64,000 nt of DNA from NCBI GenBank assembly GCA_039030335.1, contig JBCCEJ010000001.1:1-64000 (forward strand). Reading direction: 5' to 3'. The notes below the pieces were generated by a model. The model saw nothing but the letters and a program-made list of their open reading frames with translations. It had not been told where the DNA came from and did not search any database. The position numbers were made by a program, and so were the translations under genes. The stretch is from JBCCEJ01 sp039030335 (GTDB lineage Bacteria > Pseudomonadota > Gammaproteobacteria > HK1). Positions 17,056 to 25,643 of this stretch are shown here, in pieces (the first letter of the stretch is position 1; every line of letters starts with the position of its first letter).

Positions 17056-17748
17056 GTGCACTCTGACTCGCCCGAAATCTATCGACCAGTTCGCAGTTTC
17101 GTGCGGCGCGCCGGGCGCGTCACGATCGCGCAGCGCGAGGCACTCGATACCCTGCTGCCGAGCTATGCGCTGGATCTGACCGGGCCATTTGACGCCGAGG
17201 GGGTGTTCGGCCGGGTTGCACCGTGTTGGCTGGAGATCGGATTTGGCAACGGCGGTGTACTGCTGGATCTGGCCGCCCGTTTTCCCGATGTTGATTTTGT
17301 CGGGGCCGAAGTGCACGACCCGGGTGTCGGGCGCCTGCTCATCGGCTTGCACGAGCAGCGCCTGACCAATGTGAGGGTTCATCACGGCGACGTAACCGAC
17401 CTGTTCTCAGGGTGTATCCCGAATGACACCCTCGCGCGAATCCTGCTGTTCTTTCCTGACCCATGGCCAAAAAAGCGACACCACAAGCGCCGTTTCGTCC
17501 AACCCGTGCGTGCGAGACAATTGGCACAACTGCTGTGCGAAGGCGGCGTGCTGCACGCCGCGACGGACTGGCAGCCCTATGCTGAGGATATGCTGGCGGT
17601 GTTCGAGGCCGAGCCGCTGCTGACGAATACCTCGGCTTCCGGAAACTTTGCCCCGGACGCGGATGTCCGGCCGGAGACGCATTTCGAGCGGCGCGGCCGG
17701 CGCCTTGGTCACGACGTCTGGGATCTCATCTTCCGGCGCGGACCCTGA
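17056..17748 (+). CDS. trmB: tRNA (guanine-N7)-methyltransferase
   Basis: TrmB transfers a methyl group from S-adenosylmethionine to N7 of G46 in tRNAs. The protein is 230 residues. The SAM-binding motif is LEIGFGNGGVLLDLA, and the highly characteristic FFPDPWPKKRHHKRR block is at about residues 134-148, followed by VHHGD-type and TDW elements. The start codon is GTG. Divergent from the receiver/MBL pair across an AT-rich gap, it precedes cysQ by about 110 bases. The family assignment is secure. Confidence 0.95.
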   Translation: MHSDSPEIYRPVRSFVRRAGRVTIAQREALDTLLPSYALDLTGPFDAEGVFGRVAPCWLEIGFGNGGVLLDLAARFPDVDFVGAEVHDPGVGRLLIGLHEQRLTNVRVHHGDVTDLFSGCIPNDTLARILLFFPDPWPKKRHHKRRFVQPVRARQLAQLLCEGGVLHAATDWQPYAEDMLAVFEAEPLLTNTSASGNFAPDADVRPETHFERRGRRLGHDVWDLIFRRGP

Positions 17749-17861
17749 TGGTCGGATACCTCGTCGAGTAAACCCAGTCGGGCGCACGCCGATGTGGTAG
17801 ACGCCGGCGCGTGCCTGAGTGGAGACTTCCGCCGCCTACCGAAGAAACCCGGGAATCAACT

Positions 17862-18668
17862 ATGAGTGAACGTGTCAGTCAGGCAATGCTCGACGCCGTT
17901 GTCGACATCGCAGTCGCAGCGGGCGATGAGATCATGCGGATCTACGCAACCGACTTCTCGGTCGCGGAGAAGGAAGATCGCTCGCCGTTGACCGAGGCCG
18001 ATATGGCGGCGCACAAGGCTATCGTTGCAGGGCTTGCGGCGCTCGCGCCCGACATTCCCATCGTGTCTGAAGAGTCCGCGGATGAGGTCAGCTGGGAGGA
18101 GCGGCGCGCCTGGTCTCGTTTCTGGCTCGTGGATCCGCTCGATGGCACGAAAGAATTCATCAAGCGCAATGGCGAATTCACGGTGAATATTGCACTGATC
18201 GAAGATCACCATCCGACGCTCGGCGTCGTGCGCGTGCCCGCGCAGGGGGTGACGTACACGGCTGCGGCGGGGATTGGCGCGTTCAAGGATGCGGGTGCCG
18301 GGTTTGCGCCCATCGCTGTGGCGAAACCGCCTGGGCGTCCGATGCGGGTGGCGGGAAGCCGATCCCACGGCAACGACGCAACCCGAAGGTTCGTAGAAAA
18401 CCTGGGCCAGACCGAGATGGTCGCGATCGGGAGTTCGCTCAAGTTCTGCCTGGTGGCGGAGGGGGCTGTCGACATCTATCCGCGGTTCGGGCCAACGTCT
18501 GAGTGGGATACCGGTGCTGCTCAGTGCGTCGTCGAGCAGGCCGGAGGTCAGGTTACCCACCTCGACCTGAGTCCGCTCAGCTACAACGCCAAGGAATCCA
18601 TTTTGAATCCGTTCTTTCTGGTGTTTGGCGACGCATCAGTGGACTGGACGCAATATGTGGACGCATGA
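17862..18668 (+). CDS. cysQ: 3'(2'),5'-bisphosphate nucleotidase
   Basis: CysQ hydrolyses 3'-phosphoadenosine 5'-phosphate (PAP), left over from PAPS-dependent reactions, to AMP. The 268-residue protein is of the inositol-monophosphatase fold. Metal-binding motifs are visible as the acidic pair in KEDRSPLTEAD, E-E in VSEES, DPLDGTKEF (with residues typical of CysQ) and the C-terminal WDTGAAQ. ATG at 17862 is preferred; an in-frame GTG at 17811 would add 17 residues before the conserved start. The two sulfotransferase genes in the window would generate the substrate. Confidence 0.93.
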   Translation: MSERVSQAMLDAVVDIAVAAGDEIMRIYATDFSVAEKEDRSPLTEADMAAHKAIVAGLAALAPDIPIVSEESADEVSWEERRAWSRFWLVDPLDGTKEFIKRNGEFTVNIALIEDHHPTLGVVRVPAQGVTYTAAAGIGAFKDAGAGFAPIAVAKPPGRPMRVAGSRSHGNDATRRFVENLGQTEMVAIGSSLKFCLVAEGAVDIYPRFGPTSEWDTGAAQCVVEQAGGQVTHLDLSPLSYNAKESILNPFFLVFGDASVDWTQYVDA

Positions 18669-18832
18669 CTTGACCGGTGGAGGCCGGACCCCGGTCGACG
18701 CGCGCCCGGTACTTCGCGCAGGGCGTCAACGGGTCGGCCGACATTGCGGTTGGGTGCCTATACGTAAGATTGCCTATTGCCGGTGGCGGCGCCTTTCGGA
18801 TAAGTAGAGCCAGGCCGGGGGTCAGATGAGGC

Positions 18833-19275
18833 ATGCCCATGCGGGACGAGCAGCTCCACCATCTCGTGGAGACCATCTATGCGAACGTGGAGCATCCCGA
18901 CGCGTGGACCCATATTTCCGAGGCCGTGAGTGTTGCAACGGATTCGCCGCAGGGATTTTTCTTCTTGCGCAACGCGGCAGACCTCGCCGTTCTGGATTCC
19001 CATATCTCCGGCGCGGCGCACCGCTGAAGCTGTCCTCCTCACCATCGTTTCAAGACGCCTTTGAAGGCGCGGTGCGCCAGTGCTGCGACGCGGCCGCCGG
19101 CGACGCCCTGCACATCACCGAGCGGTTGACGCTGACCGGCAACGAGTCTGTCCACGACGTCGAGCTGCACCCCGTCAGATACACAGCGCCAGGTACCTAC
19201 TTCTTCGCTACGCTCAGGGCGAGTCCTATGGACAGTGTCATCGCGTGCATGGGAGAGGTTCCTGCAGGTCTTTGA
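18833..19275 (+). pseudogene. Frameshifted remnant resembling a LuxR-family regulator N-terminus
   Basis: The reading starts well, with an ATG at 18833 after GATGAGG and the protein-like text DEQLHHLVETIYANVEHPDAW ... GFFFLRNAADLAVLD. It stops at 19027, while sensible sequence (SFQDAFEGAVRQCCDAAAGDALHITERLTLTG) continues in another frame to 19275. A frameshift near 19000-19025 is the simplest reading. The N-terminal style matches regulators with an N-terminal sensing region and C-terminal LuxR helix-turn-helix, but no helix-turn-helix is found downstream in any frame. It is therefore a truncated pseudogene, or less likely a sequencing error. Confidence 0.5.
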
Positions 19276-19424
19276 ATCTGTTGGCTGAAACTCTGGCGAG
19301 TCGGAGAGCGCACGTGAATACGCAATGTTGCCGATGGCCTGAGTTCGATCAGGCGGTTCGACCGGGGCAGGAATCGGGGGCCAGGGACGCGCTTGCGCAG
19401 CTGTGGGCCTTCGCGGACGGAAGT

Positions 19425-20072
19425 TCAGAGACTTGCGAGGAATCCTGAGGTGGCATCTATTGCGGACAGCCAGTTGTCCTCGGCCGTGTAGCCCGAACGT
19501 TTGCGCGGTTTCAGTTCGTGGTCGCCATCGGGCAGCCAGTGCAGCCTGATACTGCCGGCCAGGGTGTAGGTCGCGACTTCAGCTGCGTTTCCGAAGGTAT
19601 CGCGCTCACCCTGGCAAATCAGTGCTGGTGTCTCCAGTGTTTCGAGGTGATCCGTGCGCAGCCGTTCGGGCTTTCCAGGCGGATGAAACGGGTAGCCGAA
19701 GCAGACCAGCGCATCTACCGCTGGCAATGCATCCGCCAGCATGCTGGCCATGCGACCACCCATCGAACGTCCACCGAATGCAAGCCGTGGCGTCTGCCCG
19801 GCAACCTGGCCGACCACCTCGCGCCAGGTTTCCAGCAGAACCGGCTCGCGGTCGGGTGGCCTGCGCCGGCCATCGATGCGGGCTTTGTGCATGTACGGAA
19901 ACTCGAAGCGCTGCACCCGGATGCCTTCGCGACCCAGCTGCCGGGCGGCGAGCTGGAGGAACGGGCTCTCCATGCCGGTGCCCGACCCGTGTGCCAGCAC
20001 CAACGTCCAGCGGGCGTCCTCGGGTCCGTCGCTCAGCAGAGCGCGTTGCGGGTTCTGGTCAAGTTGTTGCAT
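19425..20072 (-). CDS. KANL3/Tex30-type alpha/beta hydrolase
   Basis: 215-residue alpha/beta hydrolase. LVLAHGSGTGMES provides the oxyanion loop, and the nucleophile S103 is in GRSMGGRMAS. The acid is D158 in CQGERDTFG and the histidine is H185 in GDHELKPRKRSG, a block typical of the KANL3/Tex30-like bacterial family. The protein is assumed to start at ATG 20072, where homology to the family begins. The frame stays open much further upstream but runs antisense to the TPR-sulfotransferase, and that extension looks spurious. Its substrate is unknown. It is divergent from the TPR-sulfotransferase. Confidence 0.82.
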   Translation of the reverse strand: MQQLDQNPQRALLSDGPEDARWTLVLAHGSGTGMESPFLQLAARQLGREGIRVQRFEFPYMHKARIDGRRRPPDREPVLLETWREVVGQVAGQTPRLAFGGRSMGGRMASMLADALPAVDALVCFGYPFHPPGKPERLRTDHLETLETPALICQGERDTFGNAAEVATYTLAGSIRLHWLPDGDHELKPRKRSGYTAEDNWLSAIDATSGFLASL

Positions 20073-20198
20073 CTGTGCGATTTTCGCAGGAATTCTGAGC
20101 GGGTGGGCTAACCCGCTCGCCGTGAAGCTGGCCCAAGGATCAGCCGGAATACCTTTCAAACCTATGCACACAATGCGTTTGCGGGCTGGCGCCAAGTC

Positions 20199-21773
20199 AT
20201 GAGTCGCTGGAGTGGGGACGCCGGGGAAGTGCGCCTGGTCGGATCCGATGCGCCGATGCCTGTGCGGCCAGAGCAGCGCTTTGCGCGCGCTGTTGCCTGT
20301 TTCCGCGCCGGTCGTCTGAATGACGCACGCACGGAACTCGGTGCGTTGTTGGCAGTGCGGCCGCAGGACGTCTCCGCATTCGAGCTGATGGCGCGGATCG
20401 CGAAACAGCAAGGCGATCTGCTGTTGGCGACCCGCTCGCTGGAGGCGGCATTGGTCTATGCGCCGGAACGGGCTGGTCTCTGGGTTTCGCTTGGCCTGGT
20501 AGCGCGCCAGCGCGGCCAGCTCCGCGCCGCATTGACCGCGTTCGAAGGCGCCCTCAGCCGGGCACCGGACCATGTCGCGGCGCTCGTCAACCGTGCCAAT
20601 TTGCTGTGTCAGATGCGCAGATTTTCCGACGCGATCGCTGACTACCGGGCCGCACTCAGAATCGAGCCGGGCGCCGTCACCATTTATGCGAATCTGGCTT
20701 CGCTGCTCGAATCTCAGGGGCGGCTCAAGACGGCAGCGGCTGTGCTTCGTCGCGGCATCGAGCGATGCCCTGACGCGCGCCAGCACTGGACGTTGATTCT
20801 TGCAGCCGCACGCCTTGAGCGCCGGGGCAACAAGCGCTCGCGTGCCTTGCGCCGGCTCGAATCTCTGGTGCAAGACGGTTTGCCTGCCGAGGGTGAGGTC
20901 CGCGCCTACCTGGAACTCGGCTACGGTCATGATGACGCCGGCAACACCGCTGCGGCCATGCGCGCTTTCAAACGGGCTAATCAGCTGCAGCTGAGGGCGA
21001 TGCGCCCGCATGTGCGCCGCACCCGACTGGCGGCACTGTGCGCGCACGAGCGGGCGAAGATCCCGGCGCTCGCTGACGCGCCGCGCACGGTCGTCGGCCG
21101 TGACGACGTCGCCTCCCCGATATTCGTCTTCGGCTTCCCCGGTAGTGGGTGCCATTACCTAGGCGCTATGTTGAGCGCGGCCGGCGTTCGCAATCTCGGA
21201 TTCGAACGCGCCCGATTGGCCGCCGTCGCCGCGGCACGTGAGCGCCTGGACACCCATCTGACATCGATTCAGTGCCGCGATCTGCGCGCAATGATGAGTC
21301 TTCGTGACGACGGCGGCACCGGCGCGGCCGACGTGGCGTCAACCCAGCCGAATCTGGTCGAGGTGGCCGGCCTCGGCGCCCTGTACGCGCCGCTTTGTTA
21401 TGAGCTGTTTCCAGACGCCCGCTATATCGAGGTTCACCGGCCCGACGACGACACCCTGCTGACCGCGCTGACGCAGCCGTACCTGCCTGGCGACACGTCC
21501 GCGTTGCTGCTGAGGCCAGCTGACGCGCGCGGTGCTCTTCACGCCTGGCGCGAGCTCTGGACCGATGCGCGCCAACGTTTCGGCCTGAGGGTGTTGGATG
21601 TGGACTTCGAGACGTTGCTTCAACCGGAGAGCGGGGTCTGGCACGCCGTATGCGACTGGTTGGGGTTGGATGAGAAGCCGTTTCCGCGGCGACTCGACCC
21701 GCTGCTCGCGGATGACCGCGGATTTCCGCCGGGCCAGGCCGCGCATTATCAGGACTGGCTTCAGCAGTTTTGA
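20199..21773 (+). CDS. TPR-repeat protein fused to a sulfotransferase-like domain
   Basis: 524-residue two-part protein. Residues about 20-260 are tetratricopeptide-type helical repeats (for example ALVNRANLLCQMRRFSDAIADYRAALRIEPG). Residues about 305-520 form a sulfotransferase-like domain beginning with the phosphate loop FVFGFPGSGCHYLGAML and containing LFPDARYIEVHRPDDD and the C-terminal DFETLLQ. TPR-sulfotransferase fusions are common in marine and host-associated Proteobacteria, acting on protein tyrosines or unknown acceptors. The phosphate-loop Cys (GSGC) differs from the usual GSGTT. No signal peptide was seen. Confidence 0.83.
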   Translation: MSRWSGDAGEVRLVGSDAPMPVRPEQRFARAVACFRAGRLNDARTELGALLAVRPQDVSAFELMARIAKQQGDLLLATRSLEAALVYAPERAGLWVSLGLVARQRGQLRAALTAFEGALSRAPDHVAALVNRANLLCQMRRFSDAIADYRAALRIEPGAVTIYANLASLLESQGRLKTAAAVLRRGIERCPDARQHWTLILAAARLERRGNKRSRALRRLESLVQDGLPAEGEVRAYLELGYGHDDAGNTAAAMRAFKRANQLQLRAMRPHVRRTRLAALCAHERAKIPALADAPRTVVGRDDVASPIFVFGFPGSGCHYLGAMLSAAGVRNLGFERARLAAVAAARERLDTHLTSIQCRDLRAMMSLRDDGGTGAADVASTQPNLVEVAGLGALYAPLCYELFPDARYIEVHRPDDDTLLTALTQPYLPGDTSALLLRPADARGALHAWRELWTDARQRFGLRVLDVDFETLLQPESGVWHAVCDWLGLDEKPFPRRLDPLLADDRGFPPGQAAHYQDWLQQF

Positions 21774-21801
21774 GTGGGCGGCAGCCGGCCGTGAGTGCTG
21801 G

Positions 21802-22749
21802 CTACGTCAAGCCATCGCAAAAAGCCAGAACCTGATCGGCGAGTGCACGCTTGTCGGCGCTGGTGTGCATCATGGTCTGGGTGACGAGTGTCGGCAGTGG
21901 CGTGAGCGCGCCGGCCAGCGATTCATCCGCGGCGTCCATAACGAACCCATCGAGCAGCTCGCCATAGTGTTCGGCGATGCCGGTAGCGGATACCGCAAGC
22001 CCGAGTTCCTTCAGCATCTTTGCCGCGGGACCCTTGATGGCGGCACCGCCGACGATCGGAGATACCGCGACAACTGGCGCCGTAGTGGCTGCCAGTGCGT
22101 CGCGTACGCCGGGGATCGCCAGCATCGGGTCGATGCTGATGAACGGGTTGGACGGGCAGATAACTACCGCGCGCAACGTCGGGTCGGCGAGAGTTCGGGC
22201 CAGCAGAGTTGCAGGTGTGGCTTCGGCGGCGCCTGCATAGTCGAAGCGCCGGACCTCCGGTGCGCACTGCTCGCGTACGAAGTAATGCTGAAAAGCGAGG
22301 GTCCCGGCGTCAGTGTCGACAATTGTGCGCACCGGCTGATCGGCCATCGGCGCAACGCTGGCATGAACGCCCAGTTGCGCGAAGAGATGCGCGGTGACGT
22401 CGCTTAAAGTGGCACCGTCGCGAAGCATCTGGGTGCGCACCAGATGGGTAGCGAGATCCTGATCGCCGAGCGAGAACCAGGTTTCCGCGTGCAGCCGGCC
22501 AAGCGCACTCATGCACTGCCACGTCTCATCGCGCATGCCCCAGCCGCGCTCGGTGTCGTTCAGTCCGCTGAGTGCGTACATGACCGAGTCGAGGTCTGGC
22601 GCAATATGCAGGCCCAGATGTTCAAAATCATCGCCGGTGTTGACGACGATGTTCAGCGGCGATTGCGCCTCTTCGAGCACCTGATTCAGACCCGCGGCGA
22701 GCTTGGCGCCGCCAACGCCTCCAGCGAGTGCGAGCACGGGCGCCTTCAT
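21802..22749 (-). CDS. cofD: 2-phospho-L-lactate/PEP transferase of F420 biosynthesis
   Basis: CofD joins the activated phospho-acid (lactyl or PEP form) with the deazaflavin Fo to make F420-0 or dehydro-F420-0. The 315-residue protein begins MKAPVLALAGGVGGAKLAAGL, the diagnostic glycine-rich start, followed by NTGDDFEHLGLHIAPDLDS and, later, PSNPFISIDPMLAIPG. An in-frame ATG at 22833 would extend into cofE; 22749 is preferred because it overlaps the cofE stop by four bases (ATGA). It forms one transcription unit with cofE. The Fo-forming genes (cofG/cofH) and cofC are not in this window. Confidence 0.94.
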   Translation of the reverse strand: MKAPVLALAGGVGGAKLAAGLNQVLEEAQSPLNIVVNTGDDFEHLGLHIAPDLDSVMYALSGLNDTERGWGMRDETWQCMSALGRLHAETWFSLGDQDLATHLVRTQMLRDGATLSDVTAHLFAQLGVHASVAPMADQPVRTIVDTDAGTLAFQHYFVREQCAPEVRRFDYAGAAEATPATLLARTLADPTLRAVVICPSNPFISIDPMLAIPGVRDALAATTAPVVAVSPIVGGAAIKGPAAKMLKELGLAVSATGIAEHYGELLDGFVMDAADESLAGALTPLPTLVTQTMMHTSADKRALADQVLAFCDGLT

Positions 22750-23507
22750 CCCCGAAACAGATCCTTTTCCTGTGGTCGCAACAGGTCGCTCGCGGATCCG
22801 TCGCCGGCCAGCTCGAGACCTCGCAATATGCACACGGGCAAGCCCGCATCAGTTTGCCCCATTACCAGTGAAGCCGCTGATGCGATTTCGTCGGCGATGC
22901 CGATCTCGGTGGTTTCGAGCGGCCGTCCGAAGCGGTCGGGTTGGCCGCGTACGTCCAGCCTGGCTGTGAGGCCGGCTGCGCCGATGGCGACGCCGGCGGT
23001 ACCGAGCCGCCATGGCCGTCCGAAGCTGTCCGCCATGACGACGCCGATGCGCAGCGCAAAGCGCTCGTAAAGCGCCTCGGCAAATTCCCGGCACCAGCGG
23101 TCTGGATCATCCGGTAGCAGCAGCACAGTGTCTTCATCACCGCGAACGTTCGAACGATCGATCCCCGCGTTGGCCATGATGTGGCCGCTGCGGTGTTGCG
23201 CGATCAGAATGCCCGGCCCCGTGCGTACGATGCCGCGACTGTCCTGCAACACCAGCTCGACGAGCCGCGGGTCTTTGTCGCCGCAGCGCATTGCCAGTTC
23301 GCGAGCGTCGTCAGAAGGGGTGACGTCACTCAGCCGGCGGAATTTATCTTCCGCTTTGGAGACGATCTTCTGCGCGACGATGATGATGTCGTGATTTGCA
23401 AGCGGGCGGTCCGACTTAGCGAGCGCTTCGCAGAGTATGCCGATCAAATCGTCGCCCGGTGAGATCTCCGGGAATTCGGCTAGGGACCAGACCGAGAGTG
23501 CACCCAT
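22746..23507 (-). CDS. cofE: Coenzyme F420-0:L-glutamate ligase
   Basis: CofE adds L-glutamate residues to F420-0 with GTP. The protein is 253 residues, the size of the stand-alone enzyme without the C-terminal FMN domain of actinobacterial FbiB. Family blocks are FPEISPGDD, IIVAQKIVSKAEDKF, RTGPGILIAQHRSGHIMANAGIDRSN (residue stretch in the middle), DSFGRPWRLGTAGVAIG and DEIASAASLVMGQ. It is coupled to cofD downstream by a four-base overlap and follows npdG on the same strand (gap 37 bases). Confidence 0.94.
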   Translation of the reverse strand: MGALSVWSLAEFPEISPGDDLIGILCEALAKSDRPLANHDIIIVAQKIVSKAEDKFRRLSDVTPSDDARELAMRCGDKDPRLVELVLQDSRGIVRTGPGILIAQHRSGHIMANAGIDRSNVRGDEDTVLLLPDDPDRWCREFAEALYERFALRIGVVMADSFGRPWRLGTAGVAIGAAGLTARLDVRGQPDRFGRPLETTEIGIADEIASAASLVMGQTDAGLPVCILRGLELAGDGSASDLLRPQEKDLFRG

Positions 23508-23544
23508 CGAAGTTGCCTTTTGTCCGGACTTCTGTGCGCCGTTC

Positions 23545-24213
23545 TCAGGACTCCGCGGAGCCCGGCGTGCCGGAGATGCGAATGCCCGCGCCCGGGATCT
23601 TGTAGCGCTTGTTCATGAATATGAGGAGCGACGTCAAAGACTCAGCGGCCGCGGCGTTCACCAGCGCGCCGACGTGCCAGGCTTTCATGCCAGCGTCAGC
23701 CGCAAGGTCGATAACGACCTGCCGGGCATCCTTGTCATCGCCTGCTACCAGCACATCGCAGTCGATCTCATGGTCGAGTTCGCGCAGATGCTCGGCGGAG
23801 ACGTTCTGAAAGGCGGACACCACCCTGACGCCTTCTCCGACGATGTTCTGAGCGACCTGAGCCGCCGATCCTTCCGACGGCATCTGTACGCGCATGACCT
23901 TCGGAGGCACCAGCGGTACGGTCACGTCGACCAGAATCTTGCCTTGCAGACTGTCCTTGACCGTTTCCAGGGTCGGCGCCTGTGCCGAAAACGGAACGGT
24001 CAGGACGATGATATCGGCGGCGGCTGACGCCGCGGCGTTATCCGTACCGCTGACGTTCGGGTGGTCGATTTCGCTCGCTGCGTCCGCTGCCCGGCCGGCG
24101 TCCCGCGAACCGATCTGTACGGTGTGCCCCGCATGTCCCCAGCGTAGCGCGAGCCCGTAGCCCTGGTTGCCGGTGCCGCCCAGCACCGCAATTTTGTATT
24201 TTGTGTCGCCCAC
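23545..24213 (-). CDS. npdG: F420-dependent NADP reductase (F420H2:NADP oxidoreductase)
   Basis: Links the F420 and NADP pools by hydride transfer. The 222-residue protein has an N-terminal Rossmann motif AVLGGTGNQGYGLALRW, with GSRD binding the NADP phosphate, TVPFSAQ, and the C-terminal block with YKIPGAGIRISG close to Npd/Fno proteins. GTG at 24213 is preceded by AGAGG at suitable distance. It is the first gene of the npdG-cofE-cofD unit and is divergent from the thiolase. Placed here, it suggests that F420 is reduced by NADPH in this organism. Confidence 0.92.
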   Translation of the reverse strand: MGDTKYKIAVLGGTGNQGYGLALRWGHAGHTVQIGSRDAGRAADAASEIDHPNVSGTDNAAASAAADIIVLTVPFSAQAPTLETVKDSLQGKILVDVTVPLVPPKVMRVQMPSEGSAAQVAQNIVGEGVRVVSAFQNVSAEHLRELDHEIDCDVLVAGDDKDARQVVIDLAADAGMKAWHVGALVNAAAAESLTSLLIFMNKRYKIPGAGIRISGTPGSAES

Positions 24214-24355
24214 CTGGCGCGACCTCTTCGCATATCAAAAGTCCACCATGATAGCGGCTTTTAGCGTCGTTGGGCCGGAGCCATTATCCTAACCGGCGAC
24301 TTGAAACCCTGTTCCCAACAATGGGCCGCCGACGCGCGCGGCCATGGAGAGTCGA

Positions 24356-25528
24356 ATGGCTGAGGCATATATCGTGGACGCAATGCGCACCGCCGGCGGG
24401 CGGCGCGCGGGCAAGCTGGCAGGCTGGCATCCAGCCGATCTTGGTGGGGCCGTGCTCGATGCGCTCGTAGGGCGCACGGGTGTAGACCCGGGCGCTGTAG
24501 AAGACGTGATCATGGGCTGCGTCGGTCAGGCCGGTGAGCAGTCGTTCCACATCGGGCGCAACTGCGTGCTCGCATCGAGCCTGCCGGAGAGCGTGCCGGC
24601 TGTCTCTATCGACCGCCAGTGCGGCTCGTCGCAGCAGGCCCTGCAGTTCGCAGCCCAGGCAGTGATGTCCGGCACCCAGGACGTCGTGATCGCAGCCGGC
24701 GTCGAGAGCATGACACGGGTACCGATGGGTGCGCCGACGCGGCTTGCGTCGGACGCCGGTCTGGGCGGACCGAAGAGCCCGAAGATGGAAGATCGCTATC
24801 CCGGCATCCAGTTCAGCCAGTTCATGGGTGCAGAGATGATGGCTGAGAAATACGGGTTCAGCCGTGAGGAGCTGGACGCTTACGCGCTGGAAAGTCACCG
24901 GCGCGCGGCCTCTGCCACCGAGTCTGGCGCCTTCGCGAACGAAATTGTGCCGCTCGAGATCGAAGGTCCGGAAGGCAGCACGCTGGTGCACCACTCAGAC
25001 GAAGGGATTCGCTACGACGCCTCTTTGCAGAGCATGGCCGAAGTCAAGCTGCTGAAGGAAGGCGGACGGATTACGGCGGCCAACGCGAGCCAGATCTGTG
25101 ATGGCGCGAGCGCTGCGCTGGTCGTTAGCGAACAGGCGTTGAAAGACTACAACCTCACGCCGATGGCCCGCGTGCACCATCTGACGGTGACTGGTGGTGA
25201 CCCCGTGATCATGCTCGAAGAGCCGATCGGTGCGACACGCCGGGCGCTCGAACGCTCGGGCATGAGCATCGACGATATCGACCTTTACGAGGTTAACGAA
25301 GCGTTTGCGCCAGTGCCGATGGCGTGGATGAAAGAGATCGGCGGCGACCATGCGAAGCTGAACGTCAACGGCGGCGCCATCGCACTCGGTCACCCACTCG
25401 GCGCGTCCGGCACGAAACTCATGGCTACGCTGTTGAACGCACTGAAAGCCCGCGGCGGCCGTTACGGGTTGCAGACGATGTGCGAAGGTGGCGGTCTGGC
25501 CAACGTGACGATCGTCGAGATGATGTGA
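24356..25528 (+). CDS. Acetyl-CoA acetyltransferase (thiolase)
   Basis: 390-residue biosynthetic/degradative thiolase. Nucleophile C89 lies in DRQCGSSQQAL, the active-site His in GGAIALGHPLGASG, and the acid/base Cys in MCEGGGLANVTI near the C-terminus. ATG 24356 follows GGAGA; an in-frame ATG at 24344 is possible. The convergent SDR of the 3-hydroxyacyl-CoA dehydrogenase type lies beyond a pair of hairpins, which would fit acyl-CoA oxidation, though they are not co-transcribed. Acetoacetyl-CoA or longer 3-ketoacyl-CoA substrates cannot be distinguished. Confidence 0.92.
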   Translation: MAEAYIVDAMRTAGGRRAGKLAGWHPADLGGAVLDALVGRTGVDPGAVEDVIMGCVGQAGEQSFHIGRNCVLASSLPESVPAVSIDRQCGSSQQALQFAAQAVMSGTQDVVIAAGVESMTRVPMGAPTRLASDAGLGGPKSPKMEDRYPGIQFSQFMGAEMMAEKYGFSREELDAYALESHRRAASATESGAFANEIVPLEIEGPEGSTLVHHSDEGIRYDASLQSMAEVKLLKEGGRITAANASQICDGASAALVVSEQALKDYNLTPMARVHHLTVTGGDPVIMLEEPIGATRRALERSGMSIDDIDLYEVNEAFAPVPMAWMKEIGGDHAKLNVNGGAIALGHPLGASGTKLMATLLNALKARGGRYGLQTMCEGGGLANVTIVEMM

Positions 25529-25533
25529 TCGGA

Positions 25534-25551
25534 GCGGCCTCGCGAGGCCGC
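25534..25551. terminator. 18-base perfect palindrome after the thiolase gene
   Basis: GCGGCCTCGCGAGGCCGC is fully self-complementary and starts six bases after the thiolase stop. It can form a GC-rich hairpin or cruciform. No T-tract follows, so it may act with the stronger hairpin 29 bases further on as part of a two-sided terminator between convergent genes. Confidence 0.5.
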
Positions 25552-25579
25552 TGACCGGTCTGGGCCGGGTGACATGTTG

Positions 25580-25602
25580 CAGGGCCCCGCTACGGGGCCC
25601 TG
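25580..25602. terminator. Strong hairpin between convergent thiolase and SDR genes
   Basis: A 10-base-pair perfect stem CAGGGCCCCG/CGGGGCCCTG with a three-base CTA loop, lying between the thiolase (plus) and the SDR (minus). The loop and stem are nearly symmetrical, so it could stop transcription from both sides. Only TTCG, not a long T-run, follows. Confidence 0.65.
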
Positions 25603-25643
25603 TTCGTCAGGGCGCGCGAACGCGTCTGGCCAGCCCTGGCGGC

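Noticed and set aside
20073..21155. N-terminal extension of the alpha/beta hydrolase frame over the TPR-sulfotransferase
   Set aside because: The hydrolase fold starts at 20072; the extension is antisense to TPR repeats and Cys/Arg-rich.
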